DNA of 64,000 nucleotides from an uncultured Alphaproteobacteria bacterium. GTDB lineage: Bacteria > Pseudomonadota > Alphaproteobacteria > Micavibrionales > UBA1664. This document shows, one piece after another, positions 51,078 through 61,552 of this stretch. Made by a program: the position numbers and the translations under genes. The DNA lies in the NCBI GenBank assembly GCA_943789475.1, contig CALSUG010000006.1:124001-188000 (forward strand), in the 5' to 3' direction. How positions within the stretch are numbered: the first letter of the stretch is position 1; each line of letters opens with the position of its first letter. The notes under the pieces were generated by a model, which saw only the letters and a program-made list of their open reading frames with translations, ran no database searches and was not told where the DNA came from.

Positions 51078-51962
51078 ATGTTTAAAAAAATGTTATCTGG
51101 TTTTTCCAATAAAGATTGGGGGCTACTTGCCCTTGTTATATTAACGTGGGGTGCGAACGCCACCGCGGTTAAGGTTGGCACGAACGAAATATCGCCCTAC
51201 ACACTTGTCTTTATTCGCGGGCTTTTGACATCCTTAATATTTTTACCATTTATAAAAAAGATATCAAAATCTGATTTCATCAACTTATCTATTGTGGGTC
51301 TTACATTTTTTGCCCTTCATTATTCCGTCATGTACATGGCGATTGATTCCATTAACAGCAACAGTTTCGTTGTATTGGTCATGTTGTCCATGCCTATATC
51401 TATTATTTTATCATCTTTATTTTTAAAAGAAAAAATTGCAAAGGAAACCTACATAGGAATTGGAATTTGTTTTATTGGTCTTATTTTTGCATTTGGCATA
51501 CCTGATATTGCGCAATATCCAATTGGCGCATTGTTATGCATTATCACGGCGATTTTATGGGCCATTGGGTCATTATTAATGAAACGAACGAAACACATCC
51601 ACCTGCCAACATTTACATTTTATACATTTGCGATCGCAACACCGTTTTTAGGGATTTCGGCATATATAGCGGGAGGTGACACCATGTTTCAATTCAAGGA
51701 CATAAATCCAGTTCGTTTAGGGATTTCTATTTTTTATCAAGTCATTGTTATGGGGGGCATGGCCGCAATATGGGGATATTTAATTGGTCATCATCGCGCC
51801 GAACATGTCACGCCATTTTTATTGTTACAAGTCCCCGTTGCCGCCGTGACAGGTTATTTTTTATTAGGCGAAACCATTACCATACAATTTATAATCAGTA
51901 GTATCCTCATTCTATCTGGTGTTGGGATTATCCATTATTTCCGATTAAAAAAATCAACATAA
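51078..51962 (+). CDS. EamA/DMT-family transporter
   Basis: A ~294-residue protein with ten hydrophobic segments and two EamA repeats: LVILTWGANATAVKVGTNE in the first, and GALLCIITAILWAIGSLLMKR in the second, with LLGETIT near the end. DMT transporters export metabolites such as amino acids or purines; the substrate is unknown. The ATG at 51078 is chosen; the track-style start 36 bp upstream lacks support. Confidence 0.88.
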   Translation: MFKKMLSGFSNKDWGLLALVILTWGANATAVKVGTNEISPYTLVFIRGLLTSLIFLPFIKKISKSDFINLSIVGLTFFALHYSVMYMAIDSINSNSFVVLVMLSMPISIILSSLFLKEKIAKETYIGIGICFIGLIFAFGIPDIAQYPIGALLCIITAILWAIGSLLMKRTKHIHLPTFTFYTFAIATPFLGISAYIAGGDTMFQFKDINPVRLGISIFYQVIVMGGMAAIWGYLIGHHRAEHVTPFLLLQVPVAAVTGYFLLGETITIQFIISSILILSGVGIIHYFRLKKST

Positions 51963-52180
51963 ATCGACGATTTAACGGTATAATGGTTCCATCAACGGCA
52001 TAAATACGCCTTCATCGTTACAATTTTGTTGAATGCAAAACAAAATCATCAAACGAACTGATAACATTGATTTTTACTTTTAAAATTAGATACTTATACA
52101 GTTATTGGAAGTAACAAAATAAAATTCGACAAACGAACTAAGTAATCTACGTATTATTGTATAAAAACAGTCGGTTAAAA
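51963..52180. other. Convergent intergenic region, no gene
   Basis: A 218-bp A+T-rich gap between the transporter and recN stops. It contains a direct repeat CAAACGAACT at 52050-52059 and 52130-52139, but no hairpin with a clear T tract and no open frame of interest. Confidence 0.5.
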
Positions 52181-53842
52181 TCATGCAACATTTCGCAAAA
52201 CCTTGGCCGCGGCGCGCGCTTCATCCGTTAATGATGCACCCGATACCATGCGGGCGATCTCATCAACGCGATCGGCCTCACCCTCAATCTGTGTGACGCT
52301 TGTTGTGGTCATGCCTGCGTCCGTTTCCGCCTTGGCCACAATCCAATGATGGTTTGCTTTGGCCGCGACTTGTGGGCTGTGCGTCACCACCAAAATTTGT
52401 TCATTATCGGCCATACGGTACAACCGTTCACCCACCGCGTCCGCCGTTGAACCGCCAATACCGCTATCGACCTCGTCAAACACCATAACGGGTACGGGTG
52501 ATGTGCGTGATAGGACAACCTTGAGCGCCAACATAATACGTGACAATTCTCCACCCGATGCGACCTTGCCCAACTCGCCCTCGGGTGATCCTGCGTTGGT
52601 TTGGATCAAGAATTTCACATCATCCATACCGTTAAGCGTAGGGACATCTGTACGTTCAACCTGCACACGGAAAATTGCGTTCCCTAATTTAAGATCGGGC
52701 AATTCCGCCATGATTTGCGTACCCAGATCATCCGCGACGCCCATGCGCGCGCGTGATAACACATCGGCCTGTTGCATATATTGCGCCTCGGCTTGGCGTT
52801 CAGCCAAAACCAATTCATCCATAATTTTATCGTTGTTTTGAATGGTCGAAATTTTTCCACGCATATCGTCCAGCAAATCGGACAAATCGTCACACAACAC
52901 GTTATGTTTACGTGCCATGGCGCGCAATTCATGCAAACGATCATCGACATGTTCGATATTGCCGTCATTGCCCCAATCATGACCCATCATTTCGATATCA
53001 CCGGCGATATCACGCAGGGCGGATAGATGTGCATCCATTTGTTGGATGACAGGGTCAATTTTATCCGCGGCCTTATCCGCGATTTTTTCCAATGCACGGA
53101 TGGCACGGTACAGGGAATCGTTTGTCGCCTTATCACCATCCAAGGCTTGGAATGCCTCGTTCAACCCCTCCATTATCGCCTCATAATGTTGAAGTCGTTG
53201 GCGTTTTTCTAACAAGATATATTCTTCACCTTTTTCAGGAGCGGTCTTGGATAATTCCTCAATACAGGCTGTTAAATATTCCTCATCCGCCTTTGCCTTA
53301 TCCAATGCGTCTTGGTGATCAATAACAGCCTTTTTAGCCTTTGACCATGTACGCCACGCATCATTTATTTTTACAACATCGGCGTATAAACCACCAAAAT
53401 TATCAACCAATGCGCCGTGAGCTTTCGAGTCCATCAAACCATGTGTGGCAAATTGTCCATGAATATCGATGAGCATATTCCCAAGATTACGAAGCAAAGA
53501 CACACTCACAGGTTTGTCATTGATATACGCCTTACTTTTTCCATCCGCGGTTAAGGTTCGGCGAATGATTAATTCACCTTCGGCGTCGAAATCTTGGTCA
53601 GCAAGATAAGCGAAAACAGAATGATTTAATGGTAATTCAAATGAGGCGGTAACTGTGCCTTTATCCGCACCTTTACGCAGCAAACCACTATCAGCACGCG
53701 CACCCAAAACAAGACCTAGAGAATCAAGAAGAATCGATTTACCCGCGCCCGTTTCACCCGTCAAAACAGTCATCCCCTTACGCATATCAAGGGATAGCGT
53801 TTCAATCAGGACAATATTTTGAATAACAAGATGGGCGAGCAT
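52181..53842 (-). CDS. recN: DNA repair protein RecN
   Basis: A 553-residue SMC-like ATPase. Walker A is GETGAGKSILLDSLGL, the C-terminal part has LKVVLSRTSPVPVMVFDEVDSGIGG (Walker B/signature) and coiled coils lie between (LDKAKADEEYLTAC). It acts at double-strand breaks. It follows bamD in the cluster. Length matches the family. Confidence 0.96.
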   Translation of the reverse strand: MLAHLVIQNIVLIETLSLDMRKGMTVLTGETGAGKSILLDSLGLVLGARADSGLLRKGADKGTVTASFELPLNHSVFAYLADQDFDAEGELIIRRTLTADGKSKAYINDKPVSVSLLRNLGNMLIDIHGQFATHGLMDSKAHGALVDNFGGLYADVVKINDAWRTWSKAKKAVIDHQDALDKAKADEEYLTACIEELSKTAPEKGEEYILLEKRQRLQHYEAIMEGLNEAFQALDGDKATNDSLYRAIRALEKIADKAADKIDPVIQQMDAHLSALRDIAGDIEMMGHDWGNDGNIEHVDDRLHELRAMARKHNVLCDDLSDLLDDMRGKISTIQNNDKIMDELVLAERQAEAQYMQQADVLSRARMGVADDLGTQIMAELPDLKLGNAIFRVQVERTDVPTLNGMDDVKFLIQTNAGSPEGELGKVASGGELSRIMLALKVVLSRTSPVPVMVFDEVDSGIGGSTADAVGERLYRMADNEQILVVTHSPQVAAKANHHWIVAKAETDAGMTTTSVTQIEGEADRVDEIARMVSGASLTDEARAAAKVLRNVA

Positions 53843-53861
53843 GATATCAGGTCACCTCATC

Positions 53862-54683
53862 CTATTCAGGCCTAAACAGGCTTTCCATTGTACGATCGAT
53901 AAAGCCACGATCACCATTTAATTTTTCACGTTGCGCATCGTCCATCAACTTATATGTGTCCTCGTACCACACACTACCTGGATAGTTATATCCCAAAACG
54001 GCCGCTATCCGTGTTGCCTCTTCTTTAATACCAAGGGACAAGTACGATTCAACAAGCCTGTGTAGTGCCTCGGGCACATGTGTTGTCGTTTGGTAATTTT
54101 TGATAACGTTTTTAAAACGACGAACACCTGCATGATATTGATTGCGCACTAAATAATAACGACCAATATTCATCTCTTTTCCTGCCAAGTGATCCATTGT
54201 TAAGTCCAATTTCAATTTTGCGTCACGTGCATATTTTGAGTTAGGGTACGCCCGCAGTATCGCCTCAAAATTTTCTTTTGCTAATTCTGTCATTTCTTGA
54301 TCACGCCCAACATCAGAAATTTGATCATAGAAATTTAATGCCTTTAAATAATAGGCGTAATCAATATCCTTATTTCCTGGATGAAGACGCATAAAACGAT
54401 CAAGCGCCAATTGCGATTCAATATAATTTTCATTTTCATACGCAGCATAGGCCGCCATCAATTGAGCCTTAGTCGCCCATGCAGAGTAAGGATGCTGGCG
54501 TTCTACCTCATTAAACAAATTGAATGCGGTCATGTATTGCTTCGCATCCAAAGCATTAGCAGCATCATTGTAAAGTTGTTCAACAGGTTTTGCAGGTTCA
54601 AAATCTTGTTCGAGTGGATTTCCATTATCCGATGAACAAGCAACAAGAAAGACAACAAGAGAAAGCACAATTATTTTTTTCAT
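53862..54683 (-). CDS. bamD: Outer-membrane assembly lipoprotein BamD
   Basis: A 273-residue lipoprotein. The signal ends in the lipobox LVAC (cys ~16). TPR-like repeats include AYNDAANALDAKQYMTAFNLFNEVE and PYSAWATKAQLMAAYA; the region NEVERQHPYSAWA is the BamD hallmark. It is part of the BAM complex that inserts outer-membrane proteins. It lies between lpxC and recN as in other Alphaproteobacteria. Confidence 0.96.
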   Translation of the reverse strand: MKKIIVLSLVVFLVACSSDNGNPLEQDFEPAKPVEQLYNDAANALDAKQYMTAFNLFNEVERQHPYSAWATKAQLMAAYAAYENENYIESQLALDRFMRLHPGNKDIDYAYYLKALNFYDQISDVGRDQEMTELAKENFEAILRAYPNSKYARDAKLKLDLTMDHLAGKEMNIGRYYLVRNQYHAGVRRFKNVIKNYQTTTHVPEALHRLVESYLSLGIKEEATRIAAVLGYNYPGSVWYEDTYKLMDDAQREKLNGDRGFIDRTMESLFRPE

Positions 54684-54725
54684 GCACTAACATTAGTGCG
54701 GAAAAAGACCACAAGCAATGGGATA

Positions 54726-55655
54726 TTATGCGTTATAGGCAAGTTTTGATGTTGAAGACACATTACCATCAGACGAACTTGTTCCAATCCCTAAATGATC
54801 TTCAATAACTGTATAATGACGCGGATCAGACATCAATTCATGAAGCAATTGATTAGTGAGTGCATGACCACCTTTTTCACAAACAAAACGTCCTATAACG
54901 GGCATACCTAAAAGATATGTGTCACCAATAGCATCTAGCAATTTATGACGAACCGCCTCATCCCCACGACGTAATCCTTCTGGGTTAAGAACACGATCGT
55001 TATCATATACAACAGCATTATCCAAACCACCACCTTTGATTAGGCCAGCTTGTTGCAGCATCGTAACATCCTGCATTCGTGTAAATGTACGACAATCAGA
55101 CAACTCATTCTGAAACGCAACATTATCGTTCAAATCAAATGTGTATGATTGACGACCAATCATGTCATTATCAAAATCAATGGTATACTCAAATACACTC
55201 GACACATCTGGCTCAAATCGTGCCATGCGCCCCTGATCATCTTTTATTTCAACTGTTTTCAAAATACGCAAAGCCTTGCGTGGCGCATCAAGTGATTGCA
55301 GCCCTACCTGTTTAAACGCATCAACAAATTGTTTTGATGATCCATCCATAATTGGCACCTCACCATCATCCAATATCACAATTGCGTTATCGATACCCAA
55401 CCCAGCAAACGCCGCAATGACATGTTCAATTGTACTAACTGAAATACCAGCTTTGTTTGTCAATCGCGTACATAATTGAGATGCTTCAACCATATCCCAT
55501 TGAGCAGGAATTACATTATCAACATCCGTGATATCTTGGCGAATAAATTTAATACCTTGATTTGCTAACGCAGGTGACACAATCATGGTGACAGGCTCTC
55601 CACTATGCAGCCCCCCCCCCTTAAACGTTACTTGATCTTTTAATGTATGTTGCAT
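54726..55655 (-). CDS. lpxC: UDP-3-O-acyl-GlcNAc deacetylase
   Basis: A 309-residue zinc deacetylase, committing step of lipid A synthesis. Zinc ligands are in TIEHVIAAFAGLGIDNA and HKLLDAIGD. Near the N-terminus KGGGLHSGEPV is encoded by AAG plus a ten-G run, correctly in frame. It is needed for an LPS outer membrane, so the cell is Gram-negative. It lies between ftsZ and bamD. Confidence 0.97.
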   Translation of the reverse strand: MQHTLKDQVTFKGGGLHSGEPVTMIVSPALANQGIKFIRQDITDVDNVIPAQWDMVEASQLCTRLTNKAGISVSTIEHVIAAFAGLGIDNAIVILDDGEVPIMDGSSKQFVDAFKQVGLQSLDAPRKALRILKTVEIKDDQGRMARFEPDVSSVFEYTIDFDNDMIGRQSYTFDLNDNVAFQNELSDCRTFTRMQDVTMLQQAGLIKGGGLDNAVVYDNDRVLNPEGLRRGDEAVRHKLLDAIGDTYLLGMPVIGRFVCEKGGHALTNQLLHELMSDPRHYTVIEDHLGIGTSSSDGNVSSTSKLAYNA

Positions 55656-55724
55656 GATATAATAATAGGGCGTTTACCGCCCTATCAAAATTCACTACTG
55701 ATTTCTTTATGTTACAAATACAGA

Positions 55725-57431
55725 TTAACTAATTTGACGACGTAAAAATGCCGGAATCTCAAGATCATCTGATGCTGTCTTTGCATTCGTTTTTACCTGA
55801 ACTGCAGGCGCATCAATATTTAATGTTCCTTGAGGTTCTGTCGTTGTTGGCGTGTCATATGCCGTTGCAACGGTTTTACGCTCAGCAGTTAACCCAGAAG
55901 GCATCGCTGATGCAGATCCACTTGTAGTAGTATCTGTAGTTTCAACAACCTCATCTTCCTGCACTTGAGCGCGGCCTGTAATACGCTCAAATAAAGATGG
56001 TGTTTTCTTCGCTTCTTTTTGAGACGCCTGGCGCGTTGGTGGATTCAATGTTAATGAACTTCCCTGTCCTGCACCCTGATCATGAACCGCAGGCGCATGT
56101 GGTGGAATAACACTTGAATTATAAGATGTTGTTTGCACTTCCTCCGGTTGCACCTCAACCTTACGAACAGCATTCCCCTCTGTTATAAATTCAGCTCCAA
56201 CAATTCCTGTTTCCGCCTGATTTAACTCAACATTTACATCTTGCGTTAGCGATGCAACCGCTTGATTAACATTAACCGATGGTGTTTCAATATATGTTGG
56301 TTGCGTCGCAACGGCTTCCGGCGTTGTCGCAGTATTAACACGTGCTGGCTCTGGATAACGTGTTGCAAAGCTATCCGCCGATGGGGCGACAACGGTTTCC
56401 TCAACTTGTCTTGACTGTACATTCAAATTTGTTGCACGCAATGGACGCGATGCCGCACGACGGTTTATTTCCGCCTCTATTCCTGTTGCAACAACCGTTA
56501 CACGAATTGTTCCATCCAAAGAATCATCAAAAGTAGATCCAAAAATAATTGTCGCATCTGGATCAACTTCATCCGTAATACGATTACTCGCCTCTTCAAT
56601 TTCAAACAACGTCATATCATGGCCACCCGAAATATTAATAATAACCGAACGCGCACCCTTCATGGAAACATCATCCAGAAGTGGATTATTAATCGCTTGT
56701 TCTGCTGCCTCCATCGCGCGACGTTCACCTGTTGCCTCACCTGTCCCCATCATAGCCTTACCCATTTCAGATGTTGCCGAGCGAACATCCGCAAAATCAA
56801 GATTAATCATACCTGGAACAACCATAAGATCAGTCACACCACGAACACCCGATTGCAAAACCTCATCCGCCAAACGGAATGCGTCCGCAAATGTCGTTTT
56901 CTCATTCGCAATACGGAATAAATTTTGGTTTGGAATAACGATCAATGTATCAACATATTGCGCCATTTCATCAATACCAGCCTCGGCCAAACGCATACGT
57001 TGCGCGCCTTCAAACTGGAACGGCTTTGTAACGACACCCACCGTCAGAATTCCTTTTTCTTTACAAGCCTGTGCGATCACTGGAGCCGCACCTGTACCCG
57101 TACCACCGCCCATTCCGGCAGTTATAAAAACCATATTTTGATCATTCAATTGATCCATAACATCATTCAAGGATTCTTCTGCCGCTGCACGACCAATCTC
57201 TGGTCTTGCACCTGCCCCCAAACCACCTGTCGAATCCTGACCAAGCTGCAGAACATTTTGAGAAAGAGAATTTTCCAATGCTTGTGCATCTGTATTCACC
57301 GTTAAAAAACTCACACCATCAAGCTTTGATGAAATCATATTGTTCACCGCGTTCCCGCCTGCACCACCGACACCAATAACGGTGATTTTAGGTGAAAATG
57401 GACCTTTAACTGCCTGATCGTTTGAATACAT
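55725..57431 (-). CDS. ftsZ: Cell division GTPase FtsZ
   Basis: A 568-residue tubulin homologue. The GTP loop is [10 protein letters not shown] (~residue 110), with NTDAQAL and the T7 loop (NLDFADVRS) intact. Residues ~325-550 are an extended, T/Q/V-rich linker much longer than the E. coli one. The C-terminal peptide [13 protein letters not shown] binds FtsA. It assembles the division ring. A 167-bp gap upstream separates it from ftsA and probably holds its own promoter. Confidence 0.98.
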   Translation of the reverse strand: MYSNDQAVKGPFSPKITVIGVGGAGGNAVNNMISSKLDGVSFLTVNTDAQALENSLSQNVLQLGQDSTGGLGAGARPEIGRAAAEESLNDVMDQLNDQNMVFITAGMGGGTGTGAAPVIAQACKEKGILTVGVVTKPFQFEGAQRMRLAEAGIDEMAQYVDTLIVIPNQNLFRIANEKTTFADAFRLADEVLQSGVRGVTDLMVVPGMINLDFADVRSATSEMGKAMMGTGEATGERRAMEAAEQAINNPLLDDVSMKGARSVIINISGGHDMTLFEIEEASNRITDEVDPDATIIFGSTFDDSLDGTIRVTVVATGIEAEINRRAASRPLRATNLNVQSRQVEETVVAPSADSFATRYPEPARVNTATTPEAVATQPTYIETPSVNVNQAVASLTQDVNVELNQAETGIVGAEFITEGNAVRKVEVQPEEVQTTSYNSSVIPPHAPAVHDQGAGQGSSLTLNPPTRQASQKEAKKTPSLFERITGRAQVQEDEVVETTDTTTSGSASAMPSGLTAERKTVATAYDTPTTTEPQGTLNIDAPAVQVKTNAKTASDDLEIPAFLRRQIS

Positions 57432-57598
57432 TACGCTCTTATTCCCTTTTTATATCAAATATTTACTCAAGATTTATAAAGTAAAATCGCATAATAATGG
57501 TAGAAAACCAAAGGTGACACACGAATCACTTATTTAAAAAGTGTATGATGTTCGTTTTACAAATGCAAATGTGAAGCCATAATATTTTAAAAGAGAAC
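57432..57598. promoter_or_regulatory. ftsA-ftsZ intergenic region
   Basis: This gap between two tightly linked division genes is unusually long for the cluster. It is A+T-rich and is the natural place for an ftsZ promoter. I cannot name a single -35/-10 pair with confidence. Confidence 0.4.
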
Positions 57599-58864
57599 TT
57601 ACCAGTTTTCTTTTAACCATCGATTCAAACGAGACCACAACGACTCATCACTACACTGACCCTCAAAGCGAGGTTGCTCATCCATACGATCACACGCATA
57701 ATGAACAAGACCAACAGTTTTACAAAATTCTGTTCCCTTTGCCATTTCTGGCAGGCCTGCCAACATAATAGGCTTTCCAATACGAACCTGTTTATTCAAC
57801 ATAACACCCGCCAAATCACGCACACCCGCCAACTGACACGCTCCACCAGTTAAAACAACTCGACCACCTGTAAATACATCCATACCATTCACATCCAGAT
57901 CGCCACGAACAAGTTCAAAAATTTCTTCAACACGTGGACGAATAATATTAACCAATGTCGCTCGCGGCTCTTGCCTATCATGGATATTCACATCCTCCCC
58001 CAGTGTTGGAATATCAATCACATCATTCAAATCACTGAATGATGGTGCGCAAGATCCATACAGCGTTTTAATACGTTCAGCATCATAAAATGACGTATTT
58101 AACCCCATAGCCAAGTCATTAGTGACATGCATACCGCCAACAGGAATAGCCCCAGCGTGAACCATCGCCCCCCGATAGAACACCGCATAACTAGTTACAC
58201 CAGCCCCCATATCAATAACTAGACAGCCCATGTCTTTTTCATCCGCGACGAGCGATGCAAGGCCTGACGCATATGGTGCAACACAAAGACAATCAACCTC
58301 CAAATGATTTTTTTCAGCAACCGAAATCACATTACGAAGTGCTCCAATTTCAGCCTTAACACAATGCATATCGACCTTTAATTCATCCGCGTGCATACCA
58401 ATAGGGTTTTCAACTCCACCATGACCATCAACAGCATATGATGTTGGGATTGAATGAATGATAGCGTGAGTATCCGACTGCTCCTCTTCTTCCAATTTTA
58501 AAAGCGCAGAAAAAATATCCTTTTCTTCGATCTCTTGTCCCATAATTTTCAATGAAACACTCGCCCGACTAGACGTTGTATAAGTTGATGGAATGGAGAT
58601 AACAACATCACGCAATGGATAACCATTAGTAATTTTTTCCGCCATAATTTCTGCAGCATGAACGACCTGTTTGACCGCTTTTTCTGTCTCTTTTAAATCA
58701 ACGATTACACCATTTTTAACACCTTGAGATGCCAAATGGCAAAAACCAATCATTTCCGCCCCCCCCTCATCATCAACAACTTGTGCAATAATGCATGCAA
58801 TTTTCGCACTTCCTATATCAATGGCAGCAATAACAGAACCTTTTGGGCGATTTTTATGTTTCAT
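57599..58864 (-). CDS. ftsA: Cell division protein FtsA
   Basis: A 421-residue actin-like protein: IAAIDIGSAKIACIIAQ phosphate-1 motif, a 1C subdomain, MGCLVIDMGAGVTSYA phosphate-2 and TGGACQLAG adenosine motif. The C-terminal RLNRWLKENW is an amphipathic membrane helix. It tethers FtsZ to the membrane. It is 7 bp from ftsQ. Confidence 0.97.
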   Translation of the reverse strand: MKHKNRPKGSVIAAIDIGSAKIACIIAQVVDDEGGAEMIGFCHLASQGVKNGVIVDLKETEKAVKQVVHAAEIMAEKITNGYPLRDVVISIPSTYTTSSRASVSLKIMGQEIEEKDIFSALLKLEEEEQSDTHAIIHSIPTSYAVDGHGGVENPIGMHADELKVDMHCVKAEIGALRNVISVAEKNHLEVDCLCVAPYASGLASLVADEKDMGCLVIDMGAGVTSYAVFYRGAMVHAGAIPVGGMHVTNDLAMGLNTSFYDAERIKTLYGSCAPSFSDLNDVIDIPTLGEDVNIHDRQEPRATLVNIIRPRVEEIFELVRGDLDVNGMDVFTGGRVVLTGGACQLAGVRDLAGVMLNKQVRIGKPIMLAGLPEMAKGTEFCKTVGLVHYACDRMDEQPRFEGQCSDESLWSRLNRWLKENW

Positions 58865-58871
58865 AATTATT

Positions 58872-59729
58872 TTATATCAAGTTAGTTTTGGTTGATGAAG
58901 ATCGACTCATCACCTCTTGTGATTTTCCCGATTCACTTTCGATAATGATACGATCTTCACCTCTTAAATCAATGGACAATAACGGACGTGATAATATTTT
59001 ATTATTGTTTTCCGCCTTCGCCAATCGTGATAGCGCAAACCCCATATCTTTTTCAGGCATATGAATACGCGTTTTCATCACCGTTATAAGATCCCAACGA
59101 CGATCACCAATCCATTCAGCACCCTTGATATATTTCGCAACATTTGGCTCAACCATAACCATACGCATTAGATCAGATGCATGATGGGGAGCAGCAACAC
59201 CGTGTACCACCAATAATTTTTTAAACTGAGACGCCGCAACATTAGGAATAATATCACCGTCGATATCAACGACAACAGGTGCACGCCCATCACGGTCCCA
59301 CACAACAAACGGAATACGTTCAAGAATACGAACATTCACAACACCACTATATTGACGCGCCACCACCACATTCTTTACCCACGGCAATTTTTTAATGCTT
59401 GCTTGAATATCTTGCACATCAACAAACAATAGAGGATCCTTCAATTGCACCTTAATTGCGCGTTGCAGATCATTCATTAAAGTTCTATCACGCCCTTCAA
59501 TAACAACATCCTGCACAACCAACCCCTGTAACGCACTCCATTCCACAAATGATTTCCACGCCATATTTGCACCGCTTGCAAATACACCGCCAAGCCACAA
59601 CCAAGCCACAAACCAAATGATTATCGCAGGTATAATCAATCTCTTCAACGCGGATAGTATCCACTCCAACAACCGTTCCCAAAACGGTTTTCGTTGCACT
59701 GATTTCGCTTTCTTGCGTTTAACCACCAT
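58872..59729 (-). CDS. ftsQ: Cell division protein FtsQ
   Basis: A 285-residue bitopic protein: basic N-terminus (KRKKAKSVQRKPF), one membrane segment (LIIPAIIIWFVAWLWLGGVF), then a POTRA domain (GLVVQDVVIEGRDRT) and the FtsQ beta domain (WVKNVVVARQYSGVVNVRILER, given in parts). It links division-ring proteins in the periplasm. It is 2 bp from ddl. Confidence 0.95.
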   Translation of the reverse strand: MVVKRKKAKSVQRKPFWERLLEWILSALKRLIIPAIIIWFVAWLWLGGVFASGANMAWKSFVEWSALQGLVVQDVVIEGRDRTLMNDLQRAIKVQLKDPLLFVDVQDIQASIKKLPWVKNVVVARQYSGVVNVRILERIPFVVWDRDGRAPVVVDIDGDIIPNVAASQFKKLLVVHGVAAPHHASDLMRMVMVEPNVAKYIKGAEWIGDRRWDLITVMKTRIHMPEKDMGFALSRLAKAENNNKILSRPLLSIDLRGEDRIIIESESGKSQEVMSRSSSTKTNLI

Positions 59730-59731
59730 TG

Positions 59732-60604
59732 TTATTTATTTTTCACACATGCCGTTTCAACAAGGTGAGAACAAAGCTCTACAAAACTCATGCCATTATA
59801 AACAACCTGTGATGGACCAATCGATTCAGGTGTAAAACCCGGCTGTGTATTGATTTCCAAAAATACCAATCCTGCACCACCTTCATCATAACGATAATCA
59901 CATCGCGCAATTCCTTGACACCCCAGAGCCTCAAATGTTTTTTCCGACCATTCCATGGCCTGTTCATAGACCTCTCTTGGAATACCTGCTGGTAAAATTG
60001 TTTCCGTACGATCATCCTCATACTTTGCCTCATAATCAAAAAATTTGGTATGAGACACGATCTCAGACACCGCCTGCGCCTTACCGTCCAACACCGCACA
60101 TGTTAATTCACGACCAGGAATATAACGTTCAGCCAACATACCCAAAGATTTTACATCCGGTTGAAAATTATCCTGCTCAAAAACAATATTAACATCCACA
60201 CTAGACCCTTGATCAATTGGCTTCAAAACATATGGAGGAACATAAGGCCACACCAGCGTTTCTGGAACCTTTACTCCCACCGACTGGACCACAATTTTTG
60301 AAATTCCCTTATCCATTCCTACCGCCGATGACATCACACCAGAATGCGTATAGGGGATTTGCATCATTTCAAGAACACCTTGAATAACACCATCTTCCCC
60401 CCCCTTACCGTAAATGTTATTAAACACAACATCAGGGCGCGGAGTTAATTGAGATACGAAATCATGAATGTCACGAGATACATCAACGACACGAACATCA
60501 TAGTCCCCTTCAATTAAAGCTTTTTCAACAGCTTTCCCTTTGTCCAAAGACACCTGACGTTCAGGCGACCATCCACCAACTAATAATACAACCGATTTTC
60601 TCAT
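59732..60604 (-). CDS. ddl: D-alanine--D-alanine ligase
   Basis: A 290-residue ATP-grasp enzyme with GGWSPERQVSLDKG near the start, the ATP loop region KPIDQGSSVDV, and FLEINTQPGFTPES at the end. It makes the D-Ala-D-Ala dipeptide used by MurF. It stands in the usual dcw position before ftsQ. Confidence 0.97.
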   Translation of the reverse strand: MRKSVVLLVGGWSPERQVSLDKGKAVEKALIEGDYDVRVVDVSRDIHDFVSQLTPRPDVVFNNIYGKGGEDGVIQGVLEMMQIPYTHSGVMSSAVGMDKGISKIVVQSVGVKVPETLVWPYVPPYVLKPIDQGSSVDVNIVFEQDNFQPDVKSLGMLAERYIPGRELTCAVLDGKAQAVSEIVSHTKFFDYEAKYEDDRTETILPAGIPREVYEQAMEWSEKTFEALGCQGIARCDYRYDEGGAGLVFLEINTQPGFTPESIGPSQVVYNGMSFVELCSHLVETACVKNK

Positions 60605-60628
60605 AGAATTTAGGCTAGCAGAATCGTT

Positions 60629-61552
60629 TTATAATGACGATTTATTTTTATTAAATTCACCAATACGACGAATTTCCCAGCGCAGGTCAATGCCATACTT
60701 ATCCATCACACGTTTACGCATTTCTTCGCCCAAACCTTCCAGATCTTGCGCCGTTGCGTTACCGTTATTCAACATGAAATTACAATGTTTTTCACTCATC
60801 TGAGCGTCACCAATTGAAAATCCACGACCACCAACACTATCAATCAATTCCCATGCCTTGTGATCATCAGGATTTGCGAATGTTGACCCACCTGTTCGCG
60901 CCTTGACGGGCTGGCTTCCATGACGTTTAGCACGTATATCATCAATTCGTGATTGAATGATATCTCCGTCTTCCGGAATAGTTTTAAACCGCGCAGATAC
61001 AAAAATGATATTACTTGGTAAATCATTATGGCGATACGACAACCCCATATCATCCGGCGTATATGCATGAATATCGCCAGATGCATCAATGCCGATACAA
61101 TCAACCAAAACGTCTTTTATTTCATAACCATATGCGCCTGCATTCATGCGAAGTGCACCGCCGATTGATCCAGGGATACCACTTAAAAATTCAATCCCAC
61201 CAAGGTCATTTTCCGCGCTGTACCTTGCCACATTCATGTCCAGTGCCGCGGCGCCCGCGGTTATAATTCCTGTATCCTCATCATGCGATATACCCGCAAA
61301 ATCGCGTCCCATTTTAATGACAACGCCTTTAATACCACCATCACGGACAATCATGTTTGAACATAAACCCAACATTGTCACAGGAATATCAGTTGGGCAT
61401 TGTTTTATAAATTCAACAAGGTCATCGACGTCTGCGGGTTTAAATAAAACTTCCGCAGGTCCACCAACACGAAACCATGTTCCCTTGGCAATATCTGTAT
61501 TTTCACTTATCCGTCCACGCACGGATGGCAATCTTGATAATAACGAGGTCAT
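60629..61552 (-). CDS. murB: UDP-N-acetylenolpyruvoylglucosamine reductase
   Basis: A 307-residue flavoenzyme of the MurB family: TWFRVGGPAEVLF and the FAD loop LGLCSNMIVRDGG, SGIPGSIGGALRMNAGAYG, GGSTFANPDDHKAW and the catalytic HCNFMLNNGNA. The SGGSTF-type Ser is within GGSTF. It reduces enolpyruvyl-UDP-GlcNAc to UDP-MurNAc. Its ATG overlaps the murC stop (TAATG). Confidence 0.97.
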   Translation of the reverse strand: MTSLLSRLPSVRGRISENTDIAKGTWFRVGGPAEVLFKPADVDDLVEFIKQCPTDIPVTMLGLCSNMIVRDGGIKGVVIKMGRDFAGISHDEDTGIITAGAAALDMNVARYSAENDLGGIEFLSGIPGSIGGALRMNAGAYGYEIKDVLVDCIGIDASGDIHAYTPDDMGLSYRHNDLPSNIIFVSARFKTIPEDGDIIQSRIDDIRAKRHGSQPVKARTGGSTFANPDDHKAWELIDSVGGRGFSIGDAQMSEKHCNFMLNNGNATAQDLEGLGEEMRKRVMDKYGIDLRWEIRRIGEFNKNKSSL

